Part shown: positions 18,423-27,141 of the stretch, one piece after another
Numbering within the stretch: position 1 is the stretch's first letter
Layout of the letters: every line of letters starts with the position of its first letter
DNA from: DASRAU01 sp035638075
GTDB taxonomy: Bacteria; Acidobacteriota; Polarisedimenticolia; Gp22-AA2
Assembly (NCBI GenBank): GCA_035638075.1
Contig: DASRAU010000034.1
Span: forward strand, 273,067 to 337,066
Direction: 5' to 3'
DNA: 64,000 bases
Position numbers and translations under genes: made by a program
The notes under the pieces: generated by a model
The model's input: the letters and a program-made list of their open reading frames with translations, nothing else
Databases searched by the model: none
What the model was told of the DNA's origin: nothing

Positions 18423-19690
18423 AAACTTCGCCGCGCATCGACGCGGCCAGACTCTGGCAGACCCACCTCGAGCTCGCCCGCATCGGCGCGCTTCCGGACG
18501 GAGGGTGCAGCCGCGCGGCGTTGACCGACGAGGACCGGCAGGCGCGGGATCTGTTCGCCCGGTGGTGCCGCGACATCGGCTGCCGCGTCTCGGTGGACCA
18601 GGCCGGGAATCTCTTCGCCCGGCGCGACGGCGTTGACAAGGACCATGCGCCGGTCGCCTGCGGCAGCCACCTCGACACACAGCCGCACGGCGGCCGCTTC
18701 GACGGCATCTCCGGAGTCCTGTGCGGCCTCGAAGCGTTCCGCACGCTGCACGATCACGGCGTGGAGACCCGCCTGCCTCTGGAGCTCATCGACTGGACCA
18801 ACGAAGAGGGAGTGCGCTTCCGTCCCGGGCTCCTCGGGTCTTCCGTCTTCGCCGGGAAAATCCCCATCGACCGGGTGCTCGCGACCCTGGGGACGGACGG
18901 CGCCCGCTTCGGGACCGAGCTGCGGCGGATCGGCCATGTCCCCGCCGTGCCGGATGCCGGGCGCCCCGCCACGGCGGCCCAGCTGCATTCGGGCGGGCCG
19001 CATGCGCTCGACTCGTTCTTCGAATTGCACATCGAACAGGGACCGATCCTCGAACGCCGCGGGGCGCGCATCGGCGTCGTGACCGGCGTGCAGGGGATCC
19101 GCTGGCTGGAGATCGAGATGGAAGGCATGGATGCCCACGCCGGCACCACGCCGCTGCCGGATCGGCACGATGCGCTGCTGGCTTCGGCCCGGCTCGTCGA
19201 TCGGGCGCGCGCGGTCGGGCTGGAGGCCGGCGAAGACGCGCGCGTGACCGTCGGGCGCCTGGACGTCCTTCCCAATAGCCCGAGCACCATTCCGGGGGGA
19301 GTGCGGCTGGTGATCGATTTCCGCCATCCTGAAATCGCCATCCTGGACCGGCTCGAAGAACGCCTGCGTCAGGCGGCGACCGATGCGGCCGCCTCGGACC
19401 ACGTCCGGGCTCGCATCGCGAAAACGCTCGAGGTCGCGCCGGTCGCGTTCGACGCGGACTGCATCGCTGCCGTGCAGGCGGCGGCCACCGCACGCGGCCT
19501 CGCGTCGATCCGGATGCTGAGCGGCGCGGCGCACGATGCGATGCAGATCGCGTCGGTCGCGCCGACGGCCATGATTTTCATCCCGTGCAAGGACGGTCTC
19601 AGCCACAACGAGGCGGAGTCGGCGACCCCCGAGGACCTGGCGAACGGCTGCCAGGTCCTGCTCGACGTCCTGCTCGCCCGGGCCGGATAG
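18419..19690 (+). CDS. Zn-dependent hydantoinase/N-carbamoyl-L-amino acid hydrolase family amidase (M20)
   Basis: Members hydrolyse N-carbamoyl amino acids, allantoate, or beta-ureido acids. The 423-residue product shows ACGSHLDTQPHGGRFDG (first metal His and bridging Asp), DWTNEEGVRF (Glu pair), FELHIEQGP (His), a dimerisation domain with MDAHAGTTPL, and SGAAHDAMQIA and GLSHNEAE near the end. The length fits. It is the last gene of the operon, coupled by ATGA to the transporter. It suggests an amide- or ureide-containing substrate. A longer upstream frame inside the transporter gene is rejected. Confidence 0.92.
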   Translation: MKTSPRIDAARLWQTHLELARIGALPDGGCSRAALTDEDRQARDLFARWCRDIGCRVSVDQAGNLFARRDGVDKDHAPVACGSHLDTQPHGGRFDGISGVLCGLEAFRTLHDHGVETRLPLELIDWTNEEGVRFRPGLLGSSVFAGKIPIDRVLATLGTDGARFGTELRRIGHVPAVPDAGRPATAAQLHSGGPHALDSFFELHIEQGPILERRGARIGVVTGVQGIRWLEIEMEGMDAHAGTTPLPDRHDALLASARLVDRARAVGLEAGEDARVTVGRLDVLPNSPSTIPGGVRLVIDFRHPEIAILDRLEERLRQAATDAAASDHVRARIAKTLEVAPVAFDADCIAAVQAAATARGLASIRMLSGAAHDAMQIASVAPTAMIFIPCKDGLSHNEAESATPEDLANGCQVLLDVLLARAG

Positions 19691-19722
19691 GCGCGCCGCG
19701 CGCGTCACGGCGCATCTGACGG

Positions 19723-20853
19723 TCAGGCGGCCGGGATCACCGTCGAGGGGACGTCGCGGAAGACGAGGCGGCGCGCCAGGGCCAGGGCGCGGGCGCGCAG
19801 GGCGGAACGAATCCTCTTCGGCAGGCGGGTGCGGGTGGAAGTCCGGCCCGGATGCCGCGAAGGAGGAGGCGCGTCGGCGATCAGCCGGTTGGCGAAGCCG
19901 GACGGCTCGGGCATGAAGGCGTTGGTGCCGTAGATGCGTCCCACCTGGGGATTACGGCGGGCGATGTCGGCGAGCAGCGTCCGGTCGAGGCCGGTCAGCG
20001 AGAACGGAACGGCGAACGGGACCTTCTCCTGCAGGGTCACGGCGCGCACGGCGTTGCAGGACTCCACGATCTGACGCTCGATCTCGGCCGAGTCGAGCGC
20101 CTGGAACTCGCGGTGGTCGAGGCCATGGGCGCCAATGGTGTGCCCCTCCTCCATCAACCCGCGCACCTGCTTCCACGTCAGGTAAGGCCTGCGCTGCTTG
20201 AGGTACGCGTCGACGTCCACGCCGGTCACGACGCACAAAGCGTCGGCGCGCATGGCGCGGTCGGCCTTGACGCTGAGGATGGCGCGCCGCAGCGTGGCGA
20301 TCTCGGCAGGATACGGGACACCCAGGAGATCCGCGACGCGCTTGCGCAGCACCTGGGCTTCGTCCTGGCCGCCGCTCGCGAGGGCGCGCGACGGATCGGG
20401 CGCGCCTCCGCCCGCGCCGCTCCGGGCGCTCGCGCCGCGGTAGCCGAGGGCGGCCTGCTCGATGCGGTCGATGGCGAGGGCGAGCTTGTGCCGGTACATC
20501 ATCAGCTTGTTGTCGATGACGTCGGTGTTGATGAAGAAGGTGGCGCGCTGGCCGTAGCGGGCGAGGAGCGGTGCCACGACCGTGCTGCACTCCGCGAGCC
20601 CGTCGTCGAACGAGACCTGGGCGTCGCCGCCGGCGAGGAACTCGAGATCCGAAGAGAACTGCGCCGGGTTCTTGTACGCGTGCAGCGGGCGGACGTGCGG
20701 CAGCGACTCGTGCGACACCACGGTGTAGCAGAGCGCGATCTCGGTGCGGGGCATCATCGCCCGCCACGCCAGGGCCGGAATGCTGTCCACGGCTTTCAGC
20801 ACGAAGCCGCGGGAGTACTCGCTAATAGTAGGGGGCATCTCCCTCGAATCCAC
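19723..20853 (-). CDS. polysaccharide deacetylase family protein
   Basis: NodB-type enzymes remove N-acetyl groups from amino sugars in cell-surface or exported polysaccharides. The 376-residue protein has VSFDDGLAE (D83, D84) and the zinc motif HTIGAHGLDH, both diagnostic. There is no signal peptide, so it probably works in the cytoplasm or at the inner face. It overlaps the end of the upstream acyltransferase-like gene by 32 bases (GTG at 20853) or 17 (ATG at 20838), so the three genes 23866-19723 form one operon. The C-terminus is Arg-rich. It resembles deacetylases found in exopolysaccharide clusters. Confidence 0.82.
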   Translation of the reverse strand: MDSREMPPTISEYSRGFVLKAVDSIPALAWRAMMPRTEIALCYTVVSHESLPHVRPLHAYKNPAQFSSDLEFLAGGDAQVSFDDGLAECSTVVAPLLARYGQRATFFINTDVIDNKLMMYRHKLALAIDRIEQAALGYRGASARSGAGGGAPDPSRALASGGQDEAQVLRKRVADLLGVPYPAEIATLRRAILSVKADRAMRADALCVVTGVDVDAYLKQRRPYLTWKQVRGLMEEGHTIGAHGLDHREFQALDSAEIERQIVESCNAVRAVTLQEKVPFAVPFSLTGLDRTLLADIARRNPQVGRIYGTNAFMPEPSGFANRLIADAPPPSRHPGRTSTRTRLPKRIRSALRARALALARRLVFRDVPSTVIPAA

Positions 20854-22630
20854 TCCAGTCCATCGCGTCGAGGTACTTGCCGAACGGGCCGTTCTGGTCG
20901 CGTGTGTAGACCAGCGAGCCGCGCTCGTCGGCGGCCAGCAGCACGCGGCCCGAGAAACTGGACCGCAGCAGCGGCTCGTACTCGGCCGGGCACTCGATGA
21001 CGTCGGCCCCGATGCGCTGCGCCTCGACCAGTGCCCGCGCCAGCGCCGGAGCGCGCGTCTCGGCGGTCATCGGCCGGCGATCGAGAATGCGCAGCGTCGC
21101 CTGGTGATTGTGCTGCGTGACGTTCAGGACGACGTAGCCGCCGCGATTCGCCTCGAAGACGAGGTACTGGAACTTCTCGCGCCGGTACGGAAGCGCGTAG
21201 GGCAGGTTCGAGCCCGCGTCCTCGCCGATCCAGGGGTTGCGCACCATCCAGTTGATTACCCCTTCGTCGCGCACGAAGCGCGGCCGGTCGGAGGGGGTGA
21301 GCGCGTCGGCCGCGGCGCCGAGCCCTGCGAGACCCGATGCTGCGGCCGCCCTCCGCTCGTCGGCGGCCGCGGCCTTGGCGGCGGCCCGAGCCGTGATCTT
21401 GGGAACGTCGTCCACCCAGACGGCGGTCATGGGATTCCGCGCCTCGGCGACGAGCTGCCAGGCCTCATTGACGTCCGCGCCGGCGGAGACCGACCGGACC
21501 AGCGCGCGCAGCGGAATTCCCTTGAGCTTCTTGAAGCGCGGCAGCCGCAGCCGGAGGATCCGCTGTGGCCGGGTGGCCCAGAAGCCGAGCTGGGTGAACA
21601 GGTCGCGCGCCTCGTCATTGATGCGCGTGACGTAGAGGTCGCGGCCGAGATTCATGGCTTCGACCGGGAGCCTCGTGACCAGCCCGCTGGTGCGATCGCC
21701 GGGGGCGACGTAGAAGCCGGAGAGACAGGACACCTTGTGCCGCCGGCCGCGGAAGTCGACCGCGCTCGGCAGCAGCCCGAGGTAGCCGGCGCACCGGTCG
21801 CCGACATAGCCGACGATGAGGCCGATGTCGTCCGGCTCGGCCAGAGGATTGAGCGCCTGCGCCTCGGCCCGTCTCGGCGCGATCGGCAGCACCGAGTAGC
21901 AGACCGGGTCGGCGCTCGCGGCGCGCGCGAACTCAGGCAAGTCACACACCCGAATCCTCTGGATGAGGACCTGAGGCTTTGCGGCCGCCTGGAGCGCCGG
22001 CGCCGCCTGAACGGCTTGCACGGCCTCCACCGCGGGGACCGGCGCGTCGAGGATCGGCGACGCTTCCAGAATGGGAGCGGCCTGCGGGATTGCCGCCTCC
22101 TGCGCGACGGGCGCCGCCTGCGGGATCGGCGCCGGCTGCGCGACCTCCGGCTCGGGCAGCGCAACCGGAGGGACGGCGACCAGCCTGGCCGGCGGCAAAG
22201 CATTCAGTGCCGGCGGCAAGGCGGCCGGCTCGGGAGCCTCCGTCAGGATTGCCGGCGAAGCGGCGAGCGGCCGCTGCTCGCTCGCGGCCTGCGCCGCGGC
22301 TGCGGCGGCTGCAGCGGTCGCGGCAGCCTGCGCTGCGGCGGTTGCAGCCGCTGCTGCCGCTGCGGCCGCGGCGGCGGCCGCCGCTGCGGCCTGGGCCAGC
22401 GCCATCGGATCGCCACAACCAGGGAGTGTGACCGAGACTTCGGCGACGGCGGGCCTTGGCGCGGGAGCAAATGGTGCGAGCGGGGCGAGTGGTGCGATCG
22501 GTGCGAATGGCGCGGCCGATTCGGCCGGCGCGGGCCCGGTGGCCGGTTCGGCCGCGGCGAGCGGAGGCGTCGACGCCTTCAAGCTCTTGGCCGACTCACG
22601 TTCCGGGTACAGCCCTTCGAGGATGGGCAT
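20822..22630 (-). CDS. GNAT-like acyltransferase with long Ala/Pro-rich N-terminal region
   Basis: About residues 225-600 match the neighbouring gene 22718-23866 almost domain for domain: IRVCDLPEFARAASADPV, LNPLAEPDDIGLIVGY, DRCAGYLGLLPSAVDFRGR, LKGIPLRALVRS, DRPRFVRDEGVINWM, RNPWIGEDAGSNLPYALPYR, LRILDRRPMT, ending MDWSGFEGDAPYY. This reads as a two-lobed acetyltransferase-like fold. The first 220 residues are unusual: a FAPIAPLAPLAPFAP-type stretch, a poly-alanine block, then PAPIPQAAP-type repeats; another Ala-rich insert lies near residue 390. The paralogue lacks these. Operon position before a deacetylase suggests a role in modifying surface polysaccharide. Acetyltransferase activity is inference. 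Confidence 0.65.
   Translation of the reverse strand: MPILEGLYPERESAKSLKASTPPLAAAEPATGPAPAESAAPFAPIAPLAPLAPFAPAPRPAVAEVSVTLPGCGDPMALAQAAAAAAAAAAAAAAAATAAAQAAATAAAAAAAAQAASEQRPLAASPAILTEAPEPAALPPALNALPPARLVAVPPVALPEPEVAQPAPIPQAAPVAQEAAIPQAAPILEASPILDAPVPAVEAVQAVQAAPALQAAAKPQVLIQRIRVCDLPEFARAASADPVCYSVLPIAPRRAEAQALNPLAEPDDIGLIVGYVGDRCAGYLGLLPSAVDFRGRRHKVSCLSGFYVAPGDRTSGLVTRLPVEAMNLGRDLYVTRINDEARDLFTQLGFWATRPQRILRLRLPRFKKLKGIPLRALVRSVSAGADVNEAWQLVAEARNPMTAVWVDDVPKITARAAAKAAAADERRAAAASGLAGLGAAADALTPSDRPRFVRDEGVINWMVRNPWIGEDAGSNLPYALPYRREKFQYLVFEANRGGYVVLNVTQHNHQATLRILDRRPMTAETRAPALARALVEAQRIGADVIECPAEYEPLLRSSFSGRVLLAADERGSLVYTRDQNGPFGKYLDAMDWSGFEGDAPYY
22280..22393 (-). repeat. poly-alanine coding tract
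   Basis: About 38 codons (residues 80-117 of the acyltransferase-like protein) encode alanine with only a few Thr and Gln. GCG, GCC, GCT and GCA are mixed, so it is not a simple triplet expansion at DNA level. The flanks are Pro/Ala repeats. It may be a flexible or coiled linker. Confidence 0.8.
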
Positions 22631-22717
22631 TTGTCACCCTGTCGAATTGGAATCGTCGGCAGAGATGATCCTCCCGGGGCCGAGGTCAGGAAACCGGGTT
22701 TTCTCGGTAGGACTGTG

Positions 22718-23866
22718 TCAGGAGCAGGAGGCGTCGCCCTCGAAGCCGCTCCAGTCGAACGCTTCGAGGGGCTTGCCGAAGGGTCCCTCGGGATCGCGCG
22801 TGTAAACCAGCGCCCCCGGATCCTCCGAGGAGAGCAGCATGCGGCCGGCGGATGACCGTCGCAGCAGCGGCTCGTACTCGACAGGGCACTCGACGACGTC
22901 GGCGACGAGGCGCTGCGCTTCGACGAGCGCGCGGGCCAGCGTCGGCTCGCGCCGATCGTCGGTCATCGGACGCCGGTCGAGGATGCGGAGCGTGGCGCAG
23001 CGCCGGTCCTGGGTGAGGCAGACGACCACGAAGCCGCCCTCGGTCGCCTCGAAGGTGAGGTAGCGGAACATCTCCCGCCGGTACGGCAAGGGGTAGCGGA
23101 GGACCGCGTGCGAGTCCTCGCCGATCCAGGGATGCCGGATCATCCAGTTGATCACGCGCTCGTCGCGGACGAAGCGGGGCCGATCTGCGGCCGGCGGCGC
23201 CTCGTCGGCCCCGTGCGCGGACATCGGCGCGCGGGCCTCGGTGACGAGCCGCCAGAGGTGCTCGATATGGCCGCCCCCGAGCGATCGGACCATGGCGCGC
23301 AGCGGGATCCCCTTGAGCCTGCCGAGGCGGGAGAGCTGAAGGCGCAGGGTGCGCTGCCCGGGCGCCGGCCGGAAACCGAGCGGCGTAAGAAGCGCGCGGG
23401 TTTCGGGGCTGACGCGTGAGGCATGGAGGTCGCGTCCGAGCTCGATGGCGGAGCGCGCCAGCATCGTCGCGAGGTCGCGGCCGTGGTCTGCGGGAGCGAC
23501 GTGGAAGCCGGTGAAGCTGGAGACGGGGTGGCGCCGCCCGCGGAACTCGACGGCGCCCGGCAGCAGCCCGAGGAACCCGGCGCAGCGATCGTCGACGAAG
23601 CCCACGAGCAGGCCGACGTCGTCCGGATTCGCCAGCGGGTTGAACGCCTGCGCCTGGGCCCGCATCGGCGAAATCGGCAGCAGCGGGTAGCGCACCGGAT
23701 CCGCCATCGCGGCCCGCGCCAGCGCCGGCAGGTCGGCGACCCGGACACGGTCCACCCGTACCCCGGCCCCCGCCGCGATCACGGCGTCGCTCGTCCCGGG
23801 GAAGGCCATGCGGCCGCCTGTGACGGCGGCGTCGATCGCCGGCTGCACCTGACCGGTGGTTTCCAT
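22718..23866 (-). CDS. GNAT-like acyltransferase, paralogue of the downstream gene
   Basis: A 382-residue version without the long low-complexity front: VRVADLPALARAAMADPV, FNPLANPDDVGLLVGF, DRCAGFLGLLPGAVEFRGR, LKGIPLRAMVRS, RDERVINWMIRHPWIGED, RYPLPYRREMFRYLTFEA, LRILDRRPMTDDRR, ending FDWSGFEGDASCS. The start METTGQ at 23866 is chosen because the coding similarity begins soon after; the longer frame to 23995 would run into the divergent gene. A TATACT at 23897-23902 on this strand may be its -10. It is the first gene of the operon with the second copy and the deacetylase. Recent tandem duplication is likely; function by fold only. Confidence 0.65.
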   Translation of the reverse strand: METTGQVQPAIDAAVTGGRMAFPGTSDAVIAAGAGVRVDRVRVADLPALARAAMADPVRYPLLPISPMRAQAQAFNPLANPDDVGLLVGFVDDRCAGFLGLLPGAVEFRGRRHPVSSFTGFHVAPADHGRDLATMLARSAIELGRDLHASRVSPETRALLTPLGFRPAPGQRTLRLQLSRLGRLKGIPLRAMVRSLGGGHIEHLWRLVTEARAPMSAHGADEAPPAADRPRFVRDERVINWMIRHPWIGEDSHAVLRYPLPYRREMFRYLTFEATEGGFVVVCLTQDRRCATLRILDRRPMTDDRREPTLARALVEAQRLVADVVECPVEYEPLLRRSSAGRMLLSSEDPGALVYTRDPEGPFGKPLEAFDWSGFEGDASCS

Positions 23867-23954
23867 CTGGAGTCCGGAAGGATATCCCGGAGCGAAAGTA
23901 TATCCAACGGGTCGTCGTAGAATGCGCGGCCTGACGCGTCGCCGAGGAGCAGCC

Positions 23955-24977
23955 ATGCCCCCGAAGGCCATGAAAAGCCGCAGCCGGATGGTCATCTACC
24001 TGCCTCACCCCCTGCCCATCTGGCGGCTCCCCCAGGGAGCGGTCGAACGCATCCGCAAGGCGGCCGGCCGCCACTACGACGTCGAGCTGCCGCGCGACGA
24101 GCGCGAGCTCGAGCAGGTCATCCCCGGGACCGAGATCCTCTACGCCTGGGGGCTGACCGGGCGCCTGGTGGGGGCGGCGACGCGGCTGCGCTGGATGCAC
24201 ACGCCGCTGTCGGGCGTAGACCGGGTGCTCAACCCCGAGCTGCTGAAGACCTCGATCCGCATCACCTCCTCCCGGGGTGTCAATTCGGTCGCGGTGGCGG
24301 AGCACGTCTTCGGCATGGTCCTGGCGCTGACGCGCGGCATCGCGCAGGCGGCGCGGGCGCAGGCGGACCGCCGCTGGATCCAGGGCGACCTCTACGGGCG
24401 CACCCCGCCTCTCTCCGAGCTGCACGGCAAGGTGATGGGTCTCTACGGCTTCGGCGAGATCGGCCGCGAGCTGGCGGTGCGGGCGCGCGCCTTCGGGATG
24501 AAGGTGTGGGCGGTGTCGCGCTCGGCGACCAGCCGCACGAAGCCGCCGCACGGCGTCGACCGCCTGCTGCCGGCGAAGCGGGTCGAGGCGATGGTGCGGG
24601 CCTCCGACGTGCTGGTGCTGGCGCTGCCCTTGACCGAGGCGACGCGCGGCGTGGCGGGGGAGCGGCTGCTGCACGCGATGAAGCCGACCGCGATCCTCGT
24701 GAACATCGGCCGCGGCGCGCTGGTGCAGGAGCCGGCGCTGTCGCGCGCCATGCGCGAAGGCTGGATCGCCGGCGCCGCCCTCGACGTCTTCGTCCACGAG
24801 CCGCTTCCGGGCGAGAGCCCGCTGTGGAAGCTGCCGAACGTGCTGATGACCCCGCACGTCGCCGGCACCCATCCCGACTACATGGCGCGATCGGCGGGGA
24901 TCTTCCTCGACAACCTGAAGCGCTACCGGGCCGGCAAGCAGCTCCTCAACGAGATCGACCTCACCGCCGGTTACTGA
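23955..24977 (+). CDS. D-2-hydroxyacid dehydrogenase (NAD-dependent)
   Basis: The enzyme interconverts 2-oxo acids and D-2-hydroxy acids. The Rossmann motif is GLYGFGEIGREL, and the catalytic set is Arg in VNIGRGALVQ, Glu in DVFVHEPLPG, and His in TPHVAGTHPD. SSRGVNSVAVAEHVFGMVLAL is the usual hinge. At 340 residues it has family length. ATG at 23955 is preceded by GAGGAG with 5-base spacing; TAGAAT at 23918-23923 may be a -10. It is divergent from the acyltransferase operon (88-base gap), and its end overlaps the convergent PH-like gene by 7 bases. Substrate not identifiable; glyoxylate/hydroxypyruvate type is possible. Confidence 0.93.
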   Translation: MPPKAMKSRSRMVIYLPHPLPIWRLPQGAVERIRKAAGRHYDVELPRDERELEQVIPGTEILYAWGLTGRLVGAATRLRWMHTPLSGVDRVLNPELLKTSIRITSSRGVNSVAVAEHVFGMVLALTRGIAQAARAQADRRWIQGDLYGRTPPLSELHGKVMGLYGFGEIGRELAVRARAFGMKVWAVSRSATSRTKPPHGVDRLLPAKRVEAMVRASDVLVLALPLTEATRGVAGERLLHAMKPTAILVNIGRGALVQEPALSRAMREGWIAGAALDVFVHEPLPGESPLWKLPNVLMTPHVAGTHPDYMARSAGIFLDNLKRYRAGKQLLNEIDLTAGY

Positions 24978-25438
24978 CCGGGGCGGTCCGCAGCCTCGCG
25001 CGCCCGGCGAACCAGGGCGATGACCTCGTCGAAGTCCTCGATGGCATCGAGGGCGAACCGCTTCCCCTGGGTCGTCACGAGGAACAGGGCCCGAGGCGGG
25101 TCGGCCGGGCCTGAGCCGAGACGGCGATGCTCCTGCACGCGCACGATGTCTTGCCATTCGATCCGGCGCGCGCCGACGCGGACGAGGCCCCCCGTCATCC
25201 GGGTGAAGGCGCCGTTGCGGATGGTCACGCCTCCGGAGTCGATGACGATCCGGTCGCCCCACGCGCTGATGACGCCGGCAAGGGACGCGAGGGTCAGGGC
25301 CGCGAGGACGACCCAGCCGAAGCCGATCTCACCCGTCGCACGCGACGCGAAGGCCAGTCCGAAGGTCAGGAGCGCGACGACGCTGACGGCGCGCGTCGAG
25401 AGGCTGCGGCGGAAGGTCCGGCCTTCGAGAGCCGGCAC
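24971..25438 (-). CDS. small membrane protein with a PH-like domain, unknown function
   Basis: A 155-residue protein. Two hydrophobic segments lie at about 18-34 and 40-58, followed by a beta-rich region (DRIVIDSGGVTIRNG, RRIEWQDIVRVQEH, ALFLVTTQGKRFALDAIEDFDEVIALV) like bacterial PH (bPH) domains of membrane proteins. The GTG start follows the TAA of the HIT gene directly, with no spacer, so translation is likely coupled. It ends in 7-base overlap with the dehydrogenase gene on the other strand. No specific function can be given. Confidence 0.65.
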   Translation of the reverse strand: MPALEGRTFRRSLSTRAVSVVALLTFGLAFASRATGEIGFGWVVLAALTLASLAGVISAWGDRIVIDSGGVTIRNGAFTRMTGGLVRVGARRIEWQDIVRVQEHRRLGSGPADPPRALFLVTTQGKRFALDAIEDFDEVIALVRRAREAADRPGQ

Positions 25439-25792
25439 TTATCCGGGCGGCCAGGCGAAGCGGCGGCCGCCGAGCAGGTGCAGGTGGATGTGGAAGACCG
25501 ACTGGCCGGCGCTCTCGAGGCAGTTGGCGACCAGGCGGAAGCCTTCCTTGTCGAGGCCTTTCTCCTGCGCGATGCGCGACGCGACCACCATCATGTGACC
25601 GAGCAGCGATTCCTCGCCGGCGCCGACGTCGTTGAAGGTCGCGAAGTGGGCCTTGGGGATGATGAGGGTGTGGTGCGGCGCCTGCGGGCTGATGTCCTCG
25701 AAGGCCACGACCTGCCGGTCTTCGTAGGCGATGCGGGCCGGAATCTCCTTCCGGCCGATCTTGCAGAACAGGCAATCCGCGTTGGCCGTCAT
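25439..25792 (-). CDS. HIT family (HINT-type) nucleotide hydrolase
   Basis: Histidine triad proteins of the HINT branch hydrolyse nucleoside phosphoramidates or bind AMP-like nucleotides. The 117-residue protein has CLFCKIGRKEIPA at the start (zinc-type CxxC), FEDISPQAPHHTLIIPKAH, and the active-site triad HIHLHLLGGR near the end. The start at 25792 is fixed by a G-rich ribosome site (GAGGGGGG) just upstream. It lies 17 bases after murA and directly before the PH-like gene, in one minus-strand operon. Confidence 0.95.
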   Translation of the reverse strand: MTANADCLFCKIGRKEIPARIAYEDRQVVAFEDISPQAPHHTLIIPKAHFATFNDVGAGEESLLGHMMVVASRIAQEKGLDKEGFRLVANCLESAGQSVFHIHLHLLGGRRFAWPPG

Positions 25793-25809
25793 GCCCCGTT
25801 TCCCCCCCC

Positions 25810-27093
25810 TCAGTTCCTGACGCGGTCGATGCGCGCCCCCAGGTTCCGGAACTTCTGCACCACCTGCTCGTAGCCGCGGTCGATATGGTACGCGCGGTCG
25901 ATGAGCGTCTCGCCCTCGGCCAGAAGGCCGGCCACGATGAGGCAGGCCGAGGCGCGCAGGTCGCTCGCCATCACCGGCGCGCCGGACAGCGGCGTCGGGC
26001 CGGTCACCGTGGCGGTCTCGCCGACCACCTCGATGCGCGCCCCCATGCGGCGCAGCTCGCCGACGTGCATGAAGCGGTTGTCGAACACCGTCTCGGTGAC
26101 GGTCGAAACGCCGCTCGCCGCGGTCAGCAGCGCCATGAACTGCGCCTGCAGGTCGGTCGGGAAGGCGGGATGCGGCAGCGTCGTCACGGACGTGGCGCGC
26201 AGCGGCCCGCCCGGCACGACCGTCATCGAGGTGCGGCGCTCGTCGGGCTGGCTGCCGCCCGGGTGCAGCTCGACGCGCGCCCCCGCGGCGCGCATCACCT
26301 CGAGCAGCGCCGCGAGGTGCTCCGGTTCGGCGCCTTCGACGGTGACCTCGCCGCCGGTCGCGGCCGCGGCGATGAGGAACGTGCCGGCCTCGATGCGGTC
26401 GGGGATGGCGCGGTGCTCCGAGCCGCGCAGCTTGCTGACACCGTCGATGGTGATGGTGCCGGTGCCGGCGCCGGCAATCTTCGCGCCGCAGCCGTTGAGG
26501 AAGGCGGCGAGGTCGCCGATCTCCGGCTCGAGGGCGCAGTTGCGCAGCACCGTGCGCCCCTCGGCGAGCGCCGCCGCCATCATGATGTTCTCGGTGCCGG
26601 TGACGGTCGGCTTGGCGAACTCGATCTCGGCGCCGCGCAGGCGCGGGCACTCCGCCAGGACGTAGCCGTGCTCGATGACGACGCGCGCTCCCATCCTGCG
26701 CAGCGCGTCGATGTGCAGGTCGATGGGACGCGCGCCGATGGCGCAACCGCCCGGCAGCGAGACCTTGGCTCGCCCGAGCCGGGCCAGCAGCGGCCCGAGC
26801 ACCAGGATCGACGCGCGCATCTGGCGCACGAGGTTGTACGGCGCTTCGGGCTCCTTCGGCTCGCACCCCGAAGCGGAGAGCACGCCCCCTTCGAGCACGA
26901 GGTCGCGGATACCCAGATGACGGAGCACCAGCCCCATCGTCGAGACGTCGCGCACCGAGGGGACGTTCCTGAGGGTGACCGGACCATCGAGCATCAGGAA
27001 CGCGGCCATCTCCGGAAGGACGGCGTTCTTGGCGCCGCTGGCGCGCACCTTCCCCGCCAGACGGCAGGGGCCCTGGATGAGGATCTTGTCCAT
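25810..27093 (-). CDS. murA: UDP-N-acetylglucosamine 1-carboxyvinyltransferase
   Basis: MurA transfers enolpyruvate from PEP to UDP-GlcNAc, the first committed step of peptidoglycan synthesis, in the cytoplasm. The 427-residue protein is of family length. It has ASGAKNAVLPEMAA (UDP-sugar binding Lys-Asn), the PEP-reactive Cys117 in LPGGCAIGARPIDLH (so fosfomycin-sensitive type), TGTENIMMAAALAEG, PTDLQAQFMAL, and DRAYHIDRGYEQ. A perfect TATAAT stands 11 bases before the ATG with no ribosome site between, so the mRNA may be leaderless. It is the first gene of the murA-HIT-PH operon. Confidence 0.98.
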   Translation of the reverse strand: MDKILIQGPCRLAGKVRASGAKNAVLPEMAAFLMLDGPVTLRNVPSVRDVSTMGLVLRHLGIRDLVLEGGVLSASGCEPKEPEAPYNLVRQMRASILVLGPLLARLGRAKVSLPGGCAIGARPIDLHIDALRRMGARVVIEHGYVLAECPRLRGAEIEFAKPTVTGTENIMMAAALAEGRTVLRNCALEPEIGDLAAFLNGCGAKIAGAGTGTITIDGVSKLRGSEHRAIPDRIEAGTFLIAAAATGGEVTVEGAEPEHLAALLEVMRAAGARVELHPGGSQPDERRTSMTVVPGGPLRATSVTTLPHPAFPTDLQAQFMALLTAASGVSTVTETVFDNRFMHVGELRRMGARIEVVGETATVTGPTPLSGAPVMASDLRASACLIVAGLLAEGETLIDRAYHIDRGYEQVVQKFRNLGARIDRVRN

Positions 27094-27104
27094 CGCCGCC
27101 GGCG

Positions 27105-27110
27105 ATTATA
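27105..27110 (-). promoter_or_regulatory. -10 element of murA, probable leaderless start
   Basis: TATAAT on the minus strand ends 11 bases before the murA ATG (27093). A start of transcription about 7 bases downstream would leave only a few untranslated bases. No Shine-Dalgarno is present. Confidence 0.55.
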
Positions 27111-27141
27111 GATGGGGCGGCGACGACCGCCTCGGCGGAAG

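Noticed and set aside
22071..22805. Plus-strand Ala/Gly-rich frame
   Set aside because: It is the antisense of the poly-alanine tract; low-complexity DNA is open in several frames.
20744..22855. Plus-strand frame of 703 codons opposite the acyltransferase and deacetylase genes
   Set aside because: Arg/Gly/Asp-rich shadow without motifs. The minus strand has recognisable enzymes over the same span.
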